Assembly: GCA_019648995.1 (NCBI GenBank)
Contig: BLXT01001417.1
Coordinates: forward strand, 432,434 to 455,083
Length of the DNA stretch: 22,650 nt
Direction of reading: 5' to 3'
Source: Plakobranchus ocellatus
Taxonomy: Eukaryota; Mollusca; Gastropoda; Plakobranchidae
Positions 1-10,061 of the stretch are shown one piece after another. The notes below the pieces were generated by a model. It did no database searches. It saw nothing but the letters and a program-made list of their open reading frames with translations, and had not been told where the DNA came from. Position 1 is the first letter of the stretch, and every line of letters begins with the position of its first letter. Made by a program: the position numbers and the translations under genes.

Positions 1-90
1 CCCCCCCCAAAAAAAAAAAAAAAAAAAACCAAACCAAAATAAAACAAAACAAACAAAAAAAAAAGACCAAACAACACACACACACAAAAA
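1..90. repeat. Low-complexity C/A-rich tract
   Basis: Eight C are followed by A runs broken by CC, C and an ACACAC stretch. It is simple sequence at the window edge with no coding content. Confidence 0.85.
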
Positions 91-1184
91 AAAGGCAAAT
101 ATATGGATACCAGATACTCATGTGAATATTTTATGGTTTTGATTATTTGAGGTTTGAACCTAAACCATGCTAGATGCTAGTTTCTTCCACTATCTTCAAT
201 TTCACAAGAGAAAATGTCATACTTTGAGAAAATGATGACAATTTGTGGGAATATTTATATATCTCTTCATGAACCTCTGTTTTGTTGCCGTAGGTATTCT
301 AAATAATATAATAGAGGCTTTAATTGGTACTATGTGAACTTATTTTAAAATAGGCATTTAACTGAAAATGGGCGCTTAAGTTCTTTCAGCTATATATAGA
401 ATAAAAAAAATTATGTACACAATTTTTTGCAAGATATTAAAAAAACAAAGCTTCATTATTTTTTAAATATTGTATTGCACAATGTGTCAGTAAAATTTCA
501 AATGATTTAAACATTCACTGTTGAAAATAGCATAATTAGCTCACAGAAATTTAAGATGGGTGGCCTTTACCTTGGTGACCATAGGTGTAAATTTTTTAAG
601 TACATTTTTTCCCTTATAATATGACCACAATGAATTCAATGGTAGATTTAAAACACATATTTCAAATATTAATATTTAAAAAATCACTTTTAAAAGGAGA
701 CCTCTCCTTAAAATGAAAAAAAAAAAACATTAAAAGAAAGGAGAATATTTGACATCCAATTCATTAGATTTAGTCTCCAGACATTTGTGTAGACTCCAGT
801 ATAAATGCTACACTGTGAATATTTTAAACTTATAATATAACCTGGTACTGCAATTCTGTAGCTTTGTTATGGTCAGCGCAAGGTACAGAAAATTGGGTCC
901 CTATATCAAACAGAGAAAAAAAAAAAAGCAAACTAGAAAAAATTTTTGGCAATATGTGACAGTCTCTATACATACAAAAAAAAAACCAAAATGAAGTTTA
1001 CAACTAGGTTAAATTATTTCTCCTTTAAATTCAAATTTTAAATAAGGTGTAACACTGAACTTTTAATAGGCCATCTTTTGTAAATGACTGATACTTTTAA
1101 CTCTCCATTTAACCTCTGTAAAATGTGGAAAATATGAAAATTAGGAAAAGAGAATCCTCACCATGCCTTTTTTATTCACACCAG
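1..1184 (+). other. SLC12A9: SLC12A9 intron, 3' part (no exon seen)
   Basis: This is AT-rich intronic sequence upstream of the first visible exon. It opens with a C8/A-rich low-complexity run (1-90). I searched the + strand for the preceding SLC12A9 exon, which should encode a segment like NGCTG...AGANMSG, and found nothing similar. The acceptor at its end is ACACCAG at 1178-1184. The preceding exon must end with one base of a split glycine codon. Confidence 0.75.
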
Positions 1185-1296
1185 GGGAACTGAAAGATCC
1201 CTCAAAGTCTATACCTAAAGGAACAGTGTCTGCAGTCTTCTTCACTTTCTGTACATATTTGATTATGATGACGCTGATTGCTGGATCTTGTTCAAG
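1185..1296 (+). CDS. SLC12A9: SLC12A9 exon: loop before and helix after the conserved DP-x-IP-x-GT motif
   Basis: The acceptor is ACACCAG at 1178-1184 and the donor GTAATT at 1297. Two bases finish a split glycine, then the exon reads ELKDPSKSIPKGT followed by a hydrophobic helix (VSAVFFTFCTYLIMMTLIAG), ending SCS plus AG of a split arginine. The human protein has GELKDPSRAIPLGT followed by a helix at the same place. This motif joins helices 6 and 7 in SLC12 transporters. The exon is too short for an ATG-based open-frame scan on this strand; a shadow frame runs opposite it. The join to the next exon (AG|G) gives SCSRDLLINNYAF, matching human TCDRTLLQEDYGF in length and pattern. Confidence 0.93.
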
Positions 1297-2414
1297 GTAA
1301 TTAGACCCTAAACGTTTCTTTTTCACTGGCACTGAATGTTCTAGATTTATGTATCATGTGCTTGCTGCCGATAACTTTTTAGGTCTTTGTTGTTTAATAA
1401 AAAAAAAATTAACACTTAAAAAAAAACCAAACTAAATGAATATCCATTGGAATGTTCTTCCTGCACATTGTTTTGAATAATAATTTAGAAAATATTTCGA
1501 CATAGATCTGGAAGCAGTTGTGTAATAGTCTATAAAAACCCAAACATGGGTGTGAAAGCACTAAGCCCCCAAATCTAGTGAAATAGCCAGAAAAGATGGA
1601 TCTTAAGCAAAACAAGTTCTCATAATATTCTGCAGGATCAAACTTTAATCTTTAGAGTCCTGACAAATATGTTATCGTAGAGGCTCCTCTGAATATTTTA
1701 CTTTTAATTTCCATATGATGTATCTACTGTGATGTACAGAATTGAAAAAAAGGGAAGGGCATTCATCTTCTTAAATAATTTGCTCAGAGACATTACTATT
1801 GAGAAAAAAAAAATGTATGGCTCACCTTAAATGTTTTGTTTTTCAGCGGGTATGTTAAAACATCAGATACAACACATTTTATTGGAACATTGATTACAAA
1901 ACAATATTCGTTTGGTGAAGGATCAATTGCAAAGCAGTTTGTAGACATGGCATGTGCAAAACAATGTAGAAACATGATAAGCAAAACAATAGTAAATCTG
2001 TGTAGGAATGTATACCACAGAACAGGACATTGGGACATCAGCCATAAACATCAAACACAAGATAGCATGTTGAAACATCAGTTTCAAAACAGTGTGTTGA
2101 AACATCAGATTCAAAACAATTATGTGTTGAAATATTAACATAAAAAATTCACATTGAAACATCATATGTTGAACAATAATTTTTGAAACATCAAACATAA
2201 AACAACACATTGAAACGTCAAGCATTAAACATATGTTGGAATATAAGACAGAAAACATTATTTTCAAATATTAAACATTAAATTCAAAACAACAATAATA
2301 CTTGCTGCATCATTTGACTACAGTGCTGTCAACATTCATATAAAAATTCTTTTTTTCTTCAATACAATTTTTTTTTTCTCTTTGATGCAACCTTTTATTT
2401 GTTATTTCTTCCAG
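1297..2414 (+). other. SLC12A9: SLC12A9 intron (phase 2)
   Basis: AT-rich intron from donor GTAATT to acceptor TTCTTCCAG. Its middle part (about 1855-2290) is a degenerate minisatellite listed separately. Open frames on both strands in that part come from the repeat. Confidence 0.85.
1855..2290. repeat. Degenerate AT-rich minisatellite, unit about 27-30 bp
   Basis: A unit like GTTGAAACATCAGATTCAAA followed by ACAAT recurs many times. Clear copies start near 1855, 1883, 2069, 2096, 2126, 2153, 2184 and 2208. Adjacent spacing in the clear part is 27 to 30 bp, and copies decay toward both ends. The period is often near a multiple of three, which explains the open frames seen on both strands here; they show no protein-like conservation. 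Confidence 0.8.
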
Positions 2415-2572
2415 GGATTTATTGATCAACAACTATGCTTTCCTGCAGCAGATCAATGTATGGGACCCTTTTGTTGTGATAGGTATGTTTGCTGCATCAA
2501 TATCTGCAGCCCTGGGGAACTTGATTGGAGCATCTCGTGTACTGCAAGCCTTGGGCAACGATCAGCTCTTTT
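2415..2572 (+). CDS. SLC12A9: SLC12A9 exon: membrane helix with IGASRVLQAL motif
   Basis: The acceptor is TTCTTCCAG (ends 2414) and the donor GTATGT starts at 2573. The exon starts with the last base of a split arginine and encodes DLLINNYAFLQQINVWDP, a helix (FVVIGMFAASISAALGNLIG), then ASRVLQALGNDQLF and one base of the next codon. Human SLC12A9 reads SLIGASRILHALARDDLF at this point. GASR(V/I)L-x-AL(A)-x-D is a strongly conserved SLC12 element at the end of helix 8. An ATG-started frame overlapping here (2382-2624) is out of frame and not used. Confidence 0.96.
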
Positions 2573-4059
2573 GTATGTAGAAAAGAATCTCTTTCGTTTA
2601 TATAAACAAGTCTCTCTGCAATAAAATGTCTAGAATATTATTGGTGTATCTCATGTGCCACAGACTTGTTGTAGCAATCAGAATCTCTGTGTCTGTAGAT
2701 CATTTGATAAATGATGCATCATAAATTTTTTGCCTGAAATCTAAGTAAATATTGATCTATGAAATGACAAACTGTTTACCTTTTGAAATTCAAAGGCTAA
2801 AAGATCATATTTCTACAAATGTTAATATTAAACAAAAGATATAATTTTTCAGGAACTGAATGTGATAAAAACTTAAAATGAGAAGATTTTTGAGGTGAAA
2901 TTTTCAAGTATTTAGTCTCTAAGCTTTGTCAGTGAAACTCAAAATAAAACATGACTTCAATTTATATGCCTCACATGCATACCAGTTGGCAGAATGTATT
3001 TGTATTAATCAAACAAAAGCTTTTTTGCCTAAAAATTATCAGAAGGGACATAAGGGAAATCACCTACAGGAGTAGTCAATATTAAAACAGATAGACCAGA
3101 ACAAAGTGACAATTGAATAAAATTTGATCAATGACGCACAAATATTTAGAGGTGTCAGTCTGAATGCTGATTAATTGGACTTACTGATGAAGATTCATTA
3201 CAAAATGAAATTGTTTGCTGGCAAAAAGCAGTCCCAAAAAATTGTTTTAATTTCACATAAGTAAAAGCCCAAACACTGTCAGACTCTCCTAACCTAATGA
3301 GAAAATTTTTTTTTCTTTTCTCTTTTTTTTTTTTTCTAAACCGATGTGAATAATTCAATTTTTGATGAACTTAAAGATGTAATTTTACTAAAATCTGTTG
3401 TGGCATAGTTTAAGAATGAATTGTATGAATTGACTTTACTGAACTTAGTTTTGGGTATCAAAACAACTTATTTACACAAAACTGCCAATATCTGAAAACC
3501 ACATCTACTGTTATTTGTGTTGCCCACCCAGACACATCATATGTGTGCTAAACTTTGCTTAAAATCAACATAGCTATATCCAATTTTCAACTTTGCAAAT
3601 CTATACAAACAAATACTTTTGGGTTATATCAGTAACATAAAAATACTCCAAATTTTACTCTTAACTTATTAGGATAGATCTCAATACAAGTGAGAAAAAT
3701 GTAAATTGTTTCTTTTCACTTTCTGGGTAAGTGCTTAGCAAAATTTCTTTTGATATTTCATTATTAATGAAATCATGGTATTATTACCATTTTCTATATT
3801 TATTGAAGAAGCTTATAGATAAGAATATCTTTTTTGTAAGCTTTATTGTTCAGCTAGTTTCAGCCTGGAGTTGTGACTGTTCAGAACATTAATTCTTTTA
3901 CTTATATTTTTCATAGATGCTGGTTAATCTATGAAAATTATTGCAGGGAAACTTACTTTTTGTCTAGCTTTCTTTCTTTTTAAGTTACAGATTTGTCTCT
4001 TATTTTTTTCTTTTTTTCATTGAGATATCTAATGCCTCTTTTATTTTTTTCTGAACCAG
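2573..4059 (+). other. SLC12A9: SLC12A9 intron (phase 1)
   Basis: About 1.5 kb of AT-rich sequence with several homopolymer T runs. I see no exon, RNA gene or clear mobile element in it. The acceptor is TTTTTTTCTGAACCAG, with a good pyrimidine tract. Confidence 0.8.
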
Positions 4060-4142
4060 GGCATTTCCTCAAGCCTGCAACAATTACTACAAATGGAGGC
4101 AACCCAATACTGAGTGTAGTCATTTCCTGGTTTCTTGTGCAG
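4060..4142 (+). CDS. SLC12A9: SLC12A9 exon: GGNP loop and start of helix 9
   Basis: The 83 bp exon lies between ...GAACCAG and donor GTTTGT. Joined to the previous exon it gives a split tryptophan, then HFLKPATITTNGGNP and the helix start ILSVVISWFLVQ. Human SLC12A9 has LFGVILAPAKVVSRGGNP with identical spacing. The GGNP element precedes helix 9. The donor GTTTGT is weaker than the other donors in the gene. It ends in phase 0. Confidence 0.93.
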
Positions 4143-6049
4143 GTTTGTTCTAACACAGCTAACATTTTGTAAAATCCCAGCAAGTTGCATGGCATTGCAG
4201 TTTAAAGTAAAACATAAAGCATTACATGCATTAAAAAGATAATACTCAAACGTTTTGTAAAATGTGAGAGAGATAAAAAAACTGATGGTTGTCGATGCTG
4301 TTAACCTGTTCTCTTATTGGATTTTGCCTCTGAAACCTTGCAATAAGATATAGTGATCTTTTTCCAAAGTGTTTTCAGCGGTATTTCTGAACCATTTTCA
4401 TTTTAAAAACATGTGATCCTCTTTCTTTGGGGTCTTGTTTATTGATGGCCTATGTCTGTTCTCCATACTCTAAAGTTTGAAATATCGAAGTTTCTCAGGA
4501 TTCTGATAAATTATTCAGCTTTGTTGTTGGGATTGCGAGTTGCCTCCTTGTCACTCACTTTGTTAGCCCATAAATTTCAGTTACTGCTCTCTTATGCTCA
4601 AGGTGGGCAGGGGGGGGTAGGGGATAGCTTGAGAAGGGAATGGCCAGGCCAGCAAACCGTTCCAAAGATCTGCAGGAATCCTTCAGTTGCTAGTCTGAGA
4701 TCAAGTCCATCATTGATGCCCTGGCATTACAAGTCCAAGTTCATTGTGTTGTTGATGGACTCTTTGTATAAACTCAGATATTCAGAAGATGATATAATTT
4801 TTTTTTTCCTTCTCCTTCAATTAGAATTTTGGTCATGGCCTTTTTCATTGTTTTTTCAAACATAGCACTTGCCTGTGACCTGTTTGGTTATTTCATTCAG
4901 ATTTAATCTTTCCCTTGTCTTTGATACAATTCACAAATTTTTCTAGTCTTTCTAGATTTAACTCCAAAAAGCTCTTATCATCTGTATTGTTTAATATATC
5001 TAAACCTCAACCCTTGAATTGCAAGTTCATCACAGTCATCTCTCCTATGTACATGTTCTACTTCTTTCAGCCTCCTCTCTTTTTCAAAGGCTGAAAAAGA
5101 TTTGGTAATAGGGCATTTATTATTCTGATCTGACAATTCTTGTCACAGGGAGCTGTTTGGATATGTTTCATTCTGATTGTATAATTTACTTTTTCTCCTT
5201 TTGGGAATATTGATTAGCCAAGCAAAATGCAGACGGAAATTAATTTCTCTGTCTTTGCCCTGCTTGATTGATTCAGTTAATAATTAAGTACACTGGCTTT
5301 TACTTCACAGTTTTCCTTAATAGGTTGTTACGATATAAACATAAAAAAAATCTTAAACATGATATTGATAGTGTCAGTTGCAAAAGTTCAAGTGTCAAAC
5401 CACTGATTTTACAGGAGAAGCTGAAAGCAAAAAGCGCAAAATGGCAACCTGATGATTGCTCTTTTTAAAACTATAACAGTGTGAGGCAGTACCCAAACAT
5501 CTCTAAATTTGCACAAACCAGCCAACGCGAGACTAGGTCAAGACAAGTGCAACTCAGCTACCTTGCATTATAGCCTTTTTATGTGTAATCTGGAATGTAA
5601 CTCTTATATTATCACAAACTGACTAATTTCATTGGTTCATTGCTTTGCAAAGCGGAGGTGATGTTGTGAATCTTGAAGGTTGATGATTCCCTTTTTTCTC
5701 AAATTTTTTAGGGACTTTTTTTGACAGCTGTTTTAAAACTTCTTTGGGAATGCCCACAGGCATAGGATGGCTTTATTTTTTGTTACCCTTAAGCTTGGAG
5801 TTGAATAGTTTGTGCCTAACACCATCAATATAGCAATCTTCAATTTTTTTTAGTTAAAAGATTGCATTGGGGTTTATTCCAAATTCTTTTTTAACTTATG
5901 TAAAGATGCAAACATTTTTCACTTTAGTAATTCAAGATCTTTGTTTCCTGAATGTATGTTAGTAATATGACCATCAAAGTATAATTTTCAATTTTTGTAA
6001 AAGAATAGTTTCTGTGAAATAATCCCGCTTTGTCTATGTTTACTTACAG
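4143..6049 (+). other. SLC12A9: SLC12A9 intron (phase 0)
   Basis: This is a 1.9 kb intron. A locally GC-richer patch at about 4520-4760 contains a G-rich run and a 137-codon open frame (4452-4865). That frame has no recognisable domain and lacks splice context, so I treat it as chance or a decayed repeat. A perfect 9 bp inverted repeat (TTTCAGCCT at 5065-5073, AGGCTGAAA at 5088-5096) could fold. Nothing else is evident. Confidence 0.75.
4602..4623 (+). other. Potential G-quadruplex motif in intron
   Basis: The run has the form GGTGGG-CA-G8-TA-GGGG. It holds four or more G-tracts of at least three with short loops, if the G8 run is split in two. It lies on the transcribed-sense strand, so it would be present in the pre-mRNA. 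Any function is unknown. Confidence 0.45.
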
Positions 6050-6174
6050 CTGGTGCTGCTGGTAGGCTCATTGAACAAGATTGCTCCCATAACATCTGTG
6101 TTTTTCCTGCTTTCATATGCTTCTACAAATTTGGCCTGCCTTGCTCTGGAGCTCGCCTCAGCTCCCAACTTTAG
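6050..6174 (+). CDS. SLC12A9: SLC12A9 exon: helices 9-10 ([10 protein letters not shown])
   Basis: The acceptor is TTTACTTACAG and the donor GTGGGT at 6175. The exon reads [38 protein letters not shown] and PNF, then AG of a split arginine. The family motif (L)N-x-(I/L)A-P/A-xx(S/T)-x-FF-L-x-SYA links helices 9 and 10; human SLC12A9 has AGKLNTLAAVVTVFYLVAYA. Here IAPITS is closer to the wider SLC12 consensus (IAPIIS) than the human form. The exon ends in phase 2. Confidence 0.96.
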
Positions 6175-7799
6175 GTGGGTTTAGCAAGTTGTCCGTAAGT
6201 TGGAAAGGGTAGGAAGGGGGAATGGCATGGAGAGAAGAGGAGAGAGAGAGAGAGAGAGAGATTGGGTGGAAGATATGAGAGAGAGTCATACACACACCAG
6301 ACGCACCTAATTATTTTTTGGATCCAAATGTTAAAAATTTGTCATTTGGTTGTCTTGTACCGTGTAGTATTGGAGATATCTTAGTCAGATGCTAAGTTAT
6401 GTCCCTTACAGTGACCGGTCACAGGCTGGGGCCACTGACCCTGAAATGCAGTGTCAGAGGCCGTGTGCAAGTATTGCATTTTTTTTTTACGATTATCAGT
6501 AATTGGTTTTTTGTGACATTATTGTGAAACTGTTTTCGAATAATGAAATTCATTAATTTAATACAAAATCATATTCGTGCTAAATGATAGATGGCTTTGG
6601 ATTTTTTTTGGTAATAATCAACAAGATGTTAACCTTATCATTGAGACCTTGACAACTAAAGTAAATCTTGTGGAAGACGAATCATTAAACCCTTTTCCTT
6701 GGTAGATTATTTTGAAAACTTTGGCATGGTGTTTTACAAAATTCTTATTAGCCTATTGAAAGCAAAAGTAAATTTTACTTTACAGGAATCATCAGCATTA
6801 TAAAACAAGATACGTTTCTAACTTCCCCAGTAGTTTAATGTGCTTCATGAGTAAATTAGAGAGTGCAAACAGATTTTTTTTCTTTTTCTATTGCCTGCTT
6901 CCTTCTAGTTGATTGCGTGGCCTCAAGACTTGATGTTCAATCTTTTCTATTATCATATTTTAGGAAAAGTAGGCACAAATGAAAAATTGGCTAAGAGGCA
7001 AAAAATGCAACATAAGATGAAGCTTTGATTGTTTTTTATGAGCAAAGATAGAAATGCCAAATTTGTACAGAGTATCACTATAAAAGACTTTCTGTCAGTG
7101 TATCTAAAACAAATACGCGCAAGTAGCAGTGAATTTGCATTTTTTACTTTTGAGTTTTTGTAGAGATTGTTGGTTTGCTAATATACTGCCTGAGATAACT
7201 GCAAGGGGCTGATTACAAGTTAGCCTGACCCCACCCCAGGAACTGATAAGGGCCTGCCCAGAGATAATTTGCGAACTACAGTAGCACTCAGCAGGCAAAA
7301 TTCTGTGCCATGAGCAGAAGCTCTAACCCAAAATACAGCCTTTATTTTTACAATTAAAGTTATTACATACTTTGAGTGGAGGAATATTGTAGTGAAAACA
7401 AACTGATATTTTACCAAAAACATGCTAGGATTCTCCCTAAGTCAACATGATACTTTTTTTAAATTAAAGTTTTCATTCTCGATTAGTGTATATTTAAAAT
7501 CATGCATGATGTAGAGTGTTGCACCACCATACAATGAAATGTCTGGCAGAGGAAATACCCAATGTCAAATGGCTGCAGTTGTCATAATTCTTATTAGTAC
7601 ATAATGAAGTTATGTCTCAGAGTTAAAAATGAGCCTGGGCTTGTGGATGTTTCATGTCTATATGGAGTAGTTTTTAGAATGCAGTTAATCTTATTTTTCC
7701 CTAGTCATTTATTTGCTGTGTCACTACGTTTATTCAGATTTAAGATGGACCTTCCAAGTTATTTTGACTGATGGCTTGATCTTATTTCTTTTCAAACAG
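6175..7799 (+). other. SLC12A9: SLC12A9 intron (phase 2)
   Basis: A 1.6 kb intron with an AG microsatellite near its 5' end. A GC-richer patch at about 7190-7310 may be an old insertion, but I do not recognise it. The acceptor is TTTCTTTTCAAACAG. Confidence 0.8.
6231..6262. repeat. (AG)n microsatellite
   Basis: About 15 AG units with one or two interruptions, 56 bp downstream of an SLC12A9 donor site. Confidence 0.95.
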
Positions 7800-7992
7800 G
7801 CCAACATTCACATATTTTTCTTGGCACACGTGTATGCTGGGGCTCTTGGGGTGCATGATCATGTGCTTCCTTATCTCAGCCATCTACACAAGTGTGGCTC
7901 TGGTACTGATGCTACTCTTAGTTATCCTGCTACACTTCCGTTCACTGCCAACGACATGGGGCTCCATTAGTCAAGCTCTTATCTTCCATCAG
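7800..7992 (+). CDS. SLC12A9: SLC12A9 exon: helices 11-12 and start of the cytosolic tail
   Basis: The acceptor is TTTTCAAACAG and the donor GTAAGA at 7993. After finishing a split arginine the exon encodes exactly 64 codons. PTFTYFSWHTCMLG opens helix 11 (LLGCMIMCFLIS), helix 12 follows (TSVALVLMLLLVILLHF), and it closes with RSLPTTWGSISQALIFHQ. Human SLC12A9 reads PTFSLFSWHTCLLG and SSWGYVSQALLFHQ. WG-xx-(S/T)QAL is the classical SLC12 junction between the membrane domain and the C-terminal domain. The last 28 bases and the donor are partly repeated in the following intron (see the cassette repeat). Confidence 0.97.
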
Positions 7993-8150
7993 GTAAGATT
8001 TTCCATTAGTTAAAATCCATCAGGCAAGATATATCCATCAGATAAGCTATCAGTTGAAGCATTTCACAAGCCAAGCTCTTATCTTCCATCAGGCTAAGTA
8101 TTTTATCAGTTAAGCTCTTATCTTTCATCAGGTAAGGTGTTCCGTCAGTC
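7965..8150 (+). repeat. Tandem copies of an exon-end/splice-donor cassette
   Basis: The segment AAGCTCTTATCTTCCATCAG with the donor after it occurs at 7973-7992, again at 8073-8092, and with one change at 8113-8131. Partial copies of the CCATCAG-(G)-AAG core lie at about 8027 and 8037. The third full copy keeps a strong donor-like GTAAGG at 8132; the second has GCTAAG. Intervening bits such as TCCATTAGTTAA and TATCAGTTAAGCT show the unit is about 40-46 bp. Confidence 0.8.
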
Positions 8151-8715
8151 AAGCACTGTTTGCTATCTGGTAAAATATTTTACAGAAATCAGCACTAACT
8201 GTTTATAACATAAATTTCATTACTCTTTGATGTTGCTTTGTGCCAACATTACAGTGTATTATCTTACCTTCTGCCAAGAGATGAAGTGACTAGCTTAGAC
8301 TATTTATCATCAAGTTCTTGCCACTGGTGGCACAATGGCTAGCAAATATGGCCTGAAATAAGCAGAGAATTTTCTTTTTCCAGTTATAGTCAGAGCCCCC
8401 TCCAACACTTTGACTTGAAGAGGGCCTTAAAGCCTGAAAGTTTGCTGCCAATATTGAGCTCATCCCAAAAAATTTTCGTGGCTACGCAACTCACCTGCTC
8501 TTATCTCGAGTTTGAATGACTAGCCATAGAGCAAGTCCTGTCAATAGTGTTTTCCCTTAAAAGCCAGCAGGGAAAGCAAAATTCATTTTCAAATTTGAAT
8601 CCTAAAATATTTTACAAAGGTTTGTGTTTGAATTTTATCTAACCTACATGCAATATCATATCCATTCTTATTTTTTTTTGTGTGTGTTTTTTTTTATCAT
8701 GAAAATATTTTATAG
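7993..8715 (+). other. SLC12A9: SLC12A9 intron (phase 0)
   Basis: A 723 bp intron. Its first 150 bases are made of degenerate copies of the exon end. A structured motif at 8411-8440 resembles ends of some retroelements. The acceptor tract has TG and T runs before TTTTATAG. Full retention would hit a stop codon within seven codons of the donor. Confidence 0.85.
8411..8440 (+). other. Hairpin motif resembling a retroelement tail or decayed hammerhead core
   Basis: TTGAAGA at 8415-8421 is followed by a short stem (GGGC...GCCT) and GAAA at 8436-8439. The layout resembles the CUGANGA-stem-GAAA core of hammerhead ribozymes carried by Penelope-like elements, but the first core C is T and I could not place stems I and III. 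No element ORF is nearby. A chance match is quite possible. Confidence 0.2.
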
Positions 8716-9579
8716 GTACGCAAATACTTGTTGATGTTAGACCCAGGCAAGTCACATGTCAAATACTGGAGGCCTCAAATTCTCCTTATGGTTGCCAACC
8801 CTCGCCAAAGCTGTGAGTTGATGGATTTCTGCAATGATATTAAAAAATCTGGGTTGTATGTTATTGGGCATGTAAAGACTGGTAAGCTGGAATCGGCTGT
8901 CTACGATCCATGCTTGGAAGAGACTCCAGTTTGGTTGAAGTTGATTCAACAATTACGTATTAAGGCTTTCATTGAAATGACGCTTGCAGCCACAGTTCCT
9001 GAAGGGTTCCAACATCTGGTGCGAATCTCAGGCCTAGGTGGAATGAAAGTCAATACTGTATGCTTTGGCTTCTATGACGACAATATGCCCCAAGACTCAT
9101 TGCTGAAGAGGAAAACTCACCGCCAACGCCGCTTGTTTGGTTCCACGGAGCGTAGAGAGGACTCAACCTCTGGCAATGTTTTGGAAACATTTGATTCACC
9201 TAGAACTGACCCTGGAAAGCGTGTCTCACAGTATGAATACGTCAAACTTATAAAAGATGCTCTCAAGCTGCAGAAAAATGTATTCCTGTGCCGCAATTTT
9301 CAGCTTCTGGACAAGGAGGCCATTCTCAAGCCAGGTAATAAGTCATACATTGATGTGTGGCCAGTCAACTTCTTCAAGCCTGAAACAGCAAGCTACTTTG
9401 ACAAGACTTGTCTATTCATGTTGCAATTGGCTTGCATTCTCACCATGCAGAATGGTTGGAAAAATCACACAGAACTGCGCGTGTATCTGTGTGTCAAGTC
9501 TTGGTCAGAGAACACTGATATTAAAGAGAAGAAGTTGTCCACCTTTCTCAGGCAGCTGCGCATCCAAGCTAAGATAAAG
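8716..9579 (+). CDS. SLC12A9: SLC12A9 large exon: cytosolic C-terminal domain
   Basis: One 864 bp exon (288 codons, phase 0 at both ends) between acceptor TTTTATAG and donor GTGAGT. It starts VRKYLLMLDPGKSHVKYWRPQ, directly continuing SQALIFHQ as in human (SQALLFHQVRKYLL). Landmarks in order are LLMVANPR (first strand of the cytosolic domain), SGLYVIGHV, RIKAFIEMTLAATV, HLVRISGLGGMKVNT, GFYDDNMPQD, YVKLIKDALKLQKNVFLCRN, IDVWPVNFF, LFMLQLACILTM, and LSTFLRQLRIQAKIK. The domain is cytosolic and regulatory in SLC12 transporters. A basic, poorly conserved loop (about 9105-9165, LKRKTHRQRRLFGSTERRED) replaces a Ser/Pro-rich loop in human. The open frame runs eight codons past the donor (VSHDVMY, stop), so intron retention would truncate the protein. 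No frameshift or stop is present. Confidence 0.98.
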
Positions 9580-10028
9580 GTGAGTCATGATGTTATGTAT
9601 TGACTACTCTTACATACACCTAAAAAAATTGTCCTAAACTTCATCCAAAAAATGTTTCTATGACATGTAATAGAAGTCTTAAGGTTAAGAATCCCTTTGC
9701 TAAACTTGTGGAAGCTGTCAGATAAAATTATATATATATAAAAAATATATCATGCAGTTTAATATAAGGTCGAACATGGATTCCTCTAAATCACTGTTTT
9801 CCATGGCCAATGTCTTTAACTTCTACTCTGTCACTGAACTCCTTTACACAGTCTAAAATAATTTGTCAAACCATTTGTCTCTCTGATTACATAAAAACAG
9901 CCCCAGGTTGATGAGACATGTATTGATAAGCACTAAAATTGCATTTTTTACTCTATCTGTTTGTCTTACATCTCACCATATCAATGATAATGGCATCAAT
10001 TATAAGCCATACTCAAATGCTAACTACT

Positions 10029-10061
10029 CCCCCATCCCTCCTCCACCCCCCCACCTTTCCC
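10029..10061 (-). other. Potential G-quadruplex motif (minus strand)
   Basis: The + strand shows C-tracts of 5, 3, 7 and 3 separated by 2, 7 and 6 bases. On the minus strand this meets the usual G3+N1-7 pattern. It lies in an intron; any role is unknown. Confidence 0.4.

Noticed and set aside
1836..2267. Open frames of about 100 codons on both strands
   Set aside because: They run through the 27-30 bp minisatellite; translations are repeats of the unit and not protein-like.
4452..4865. 137-codon + strand open frame inside an SLC12A9 intron
   Set aside because: No recognisable domain, biased by T-rich runs, no splice or promoter context. The GC-richer middle may be an old repeat.
7104..7423. 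Two overlapping minus-strand frames in a GC-richer intron patch
   Set aside because: Short, no known domain, no support. Possibly a decayed repeat but no family recognised.
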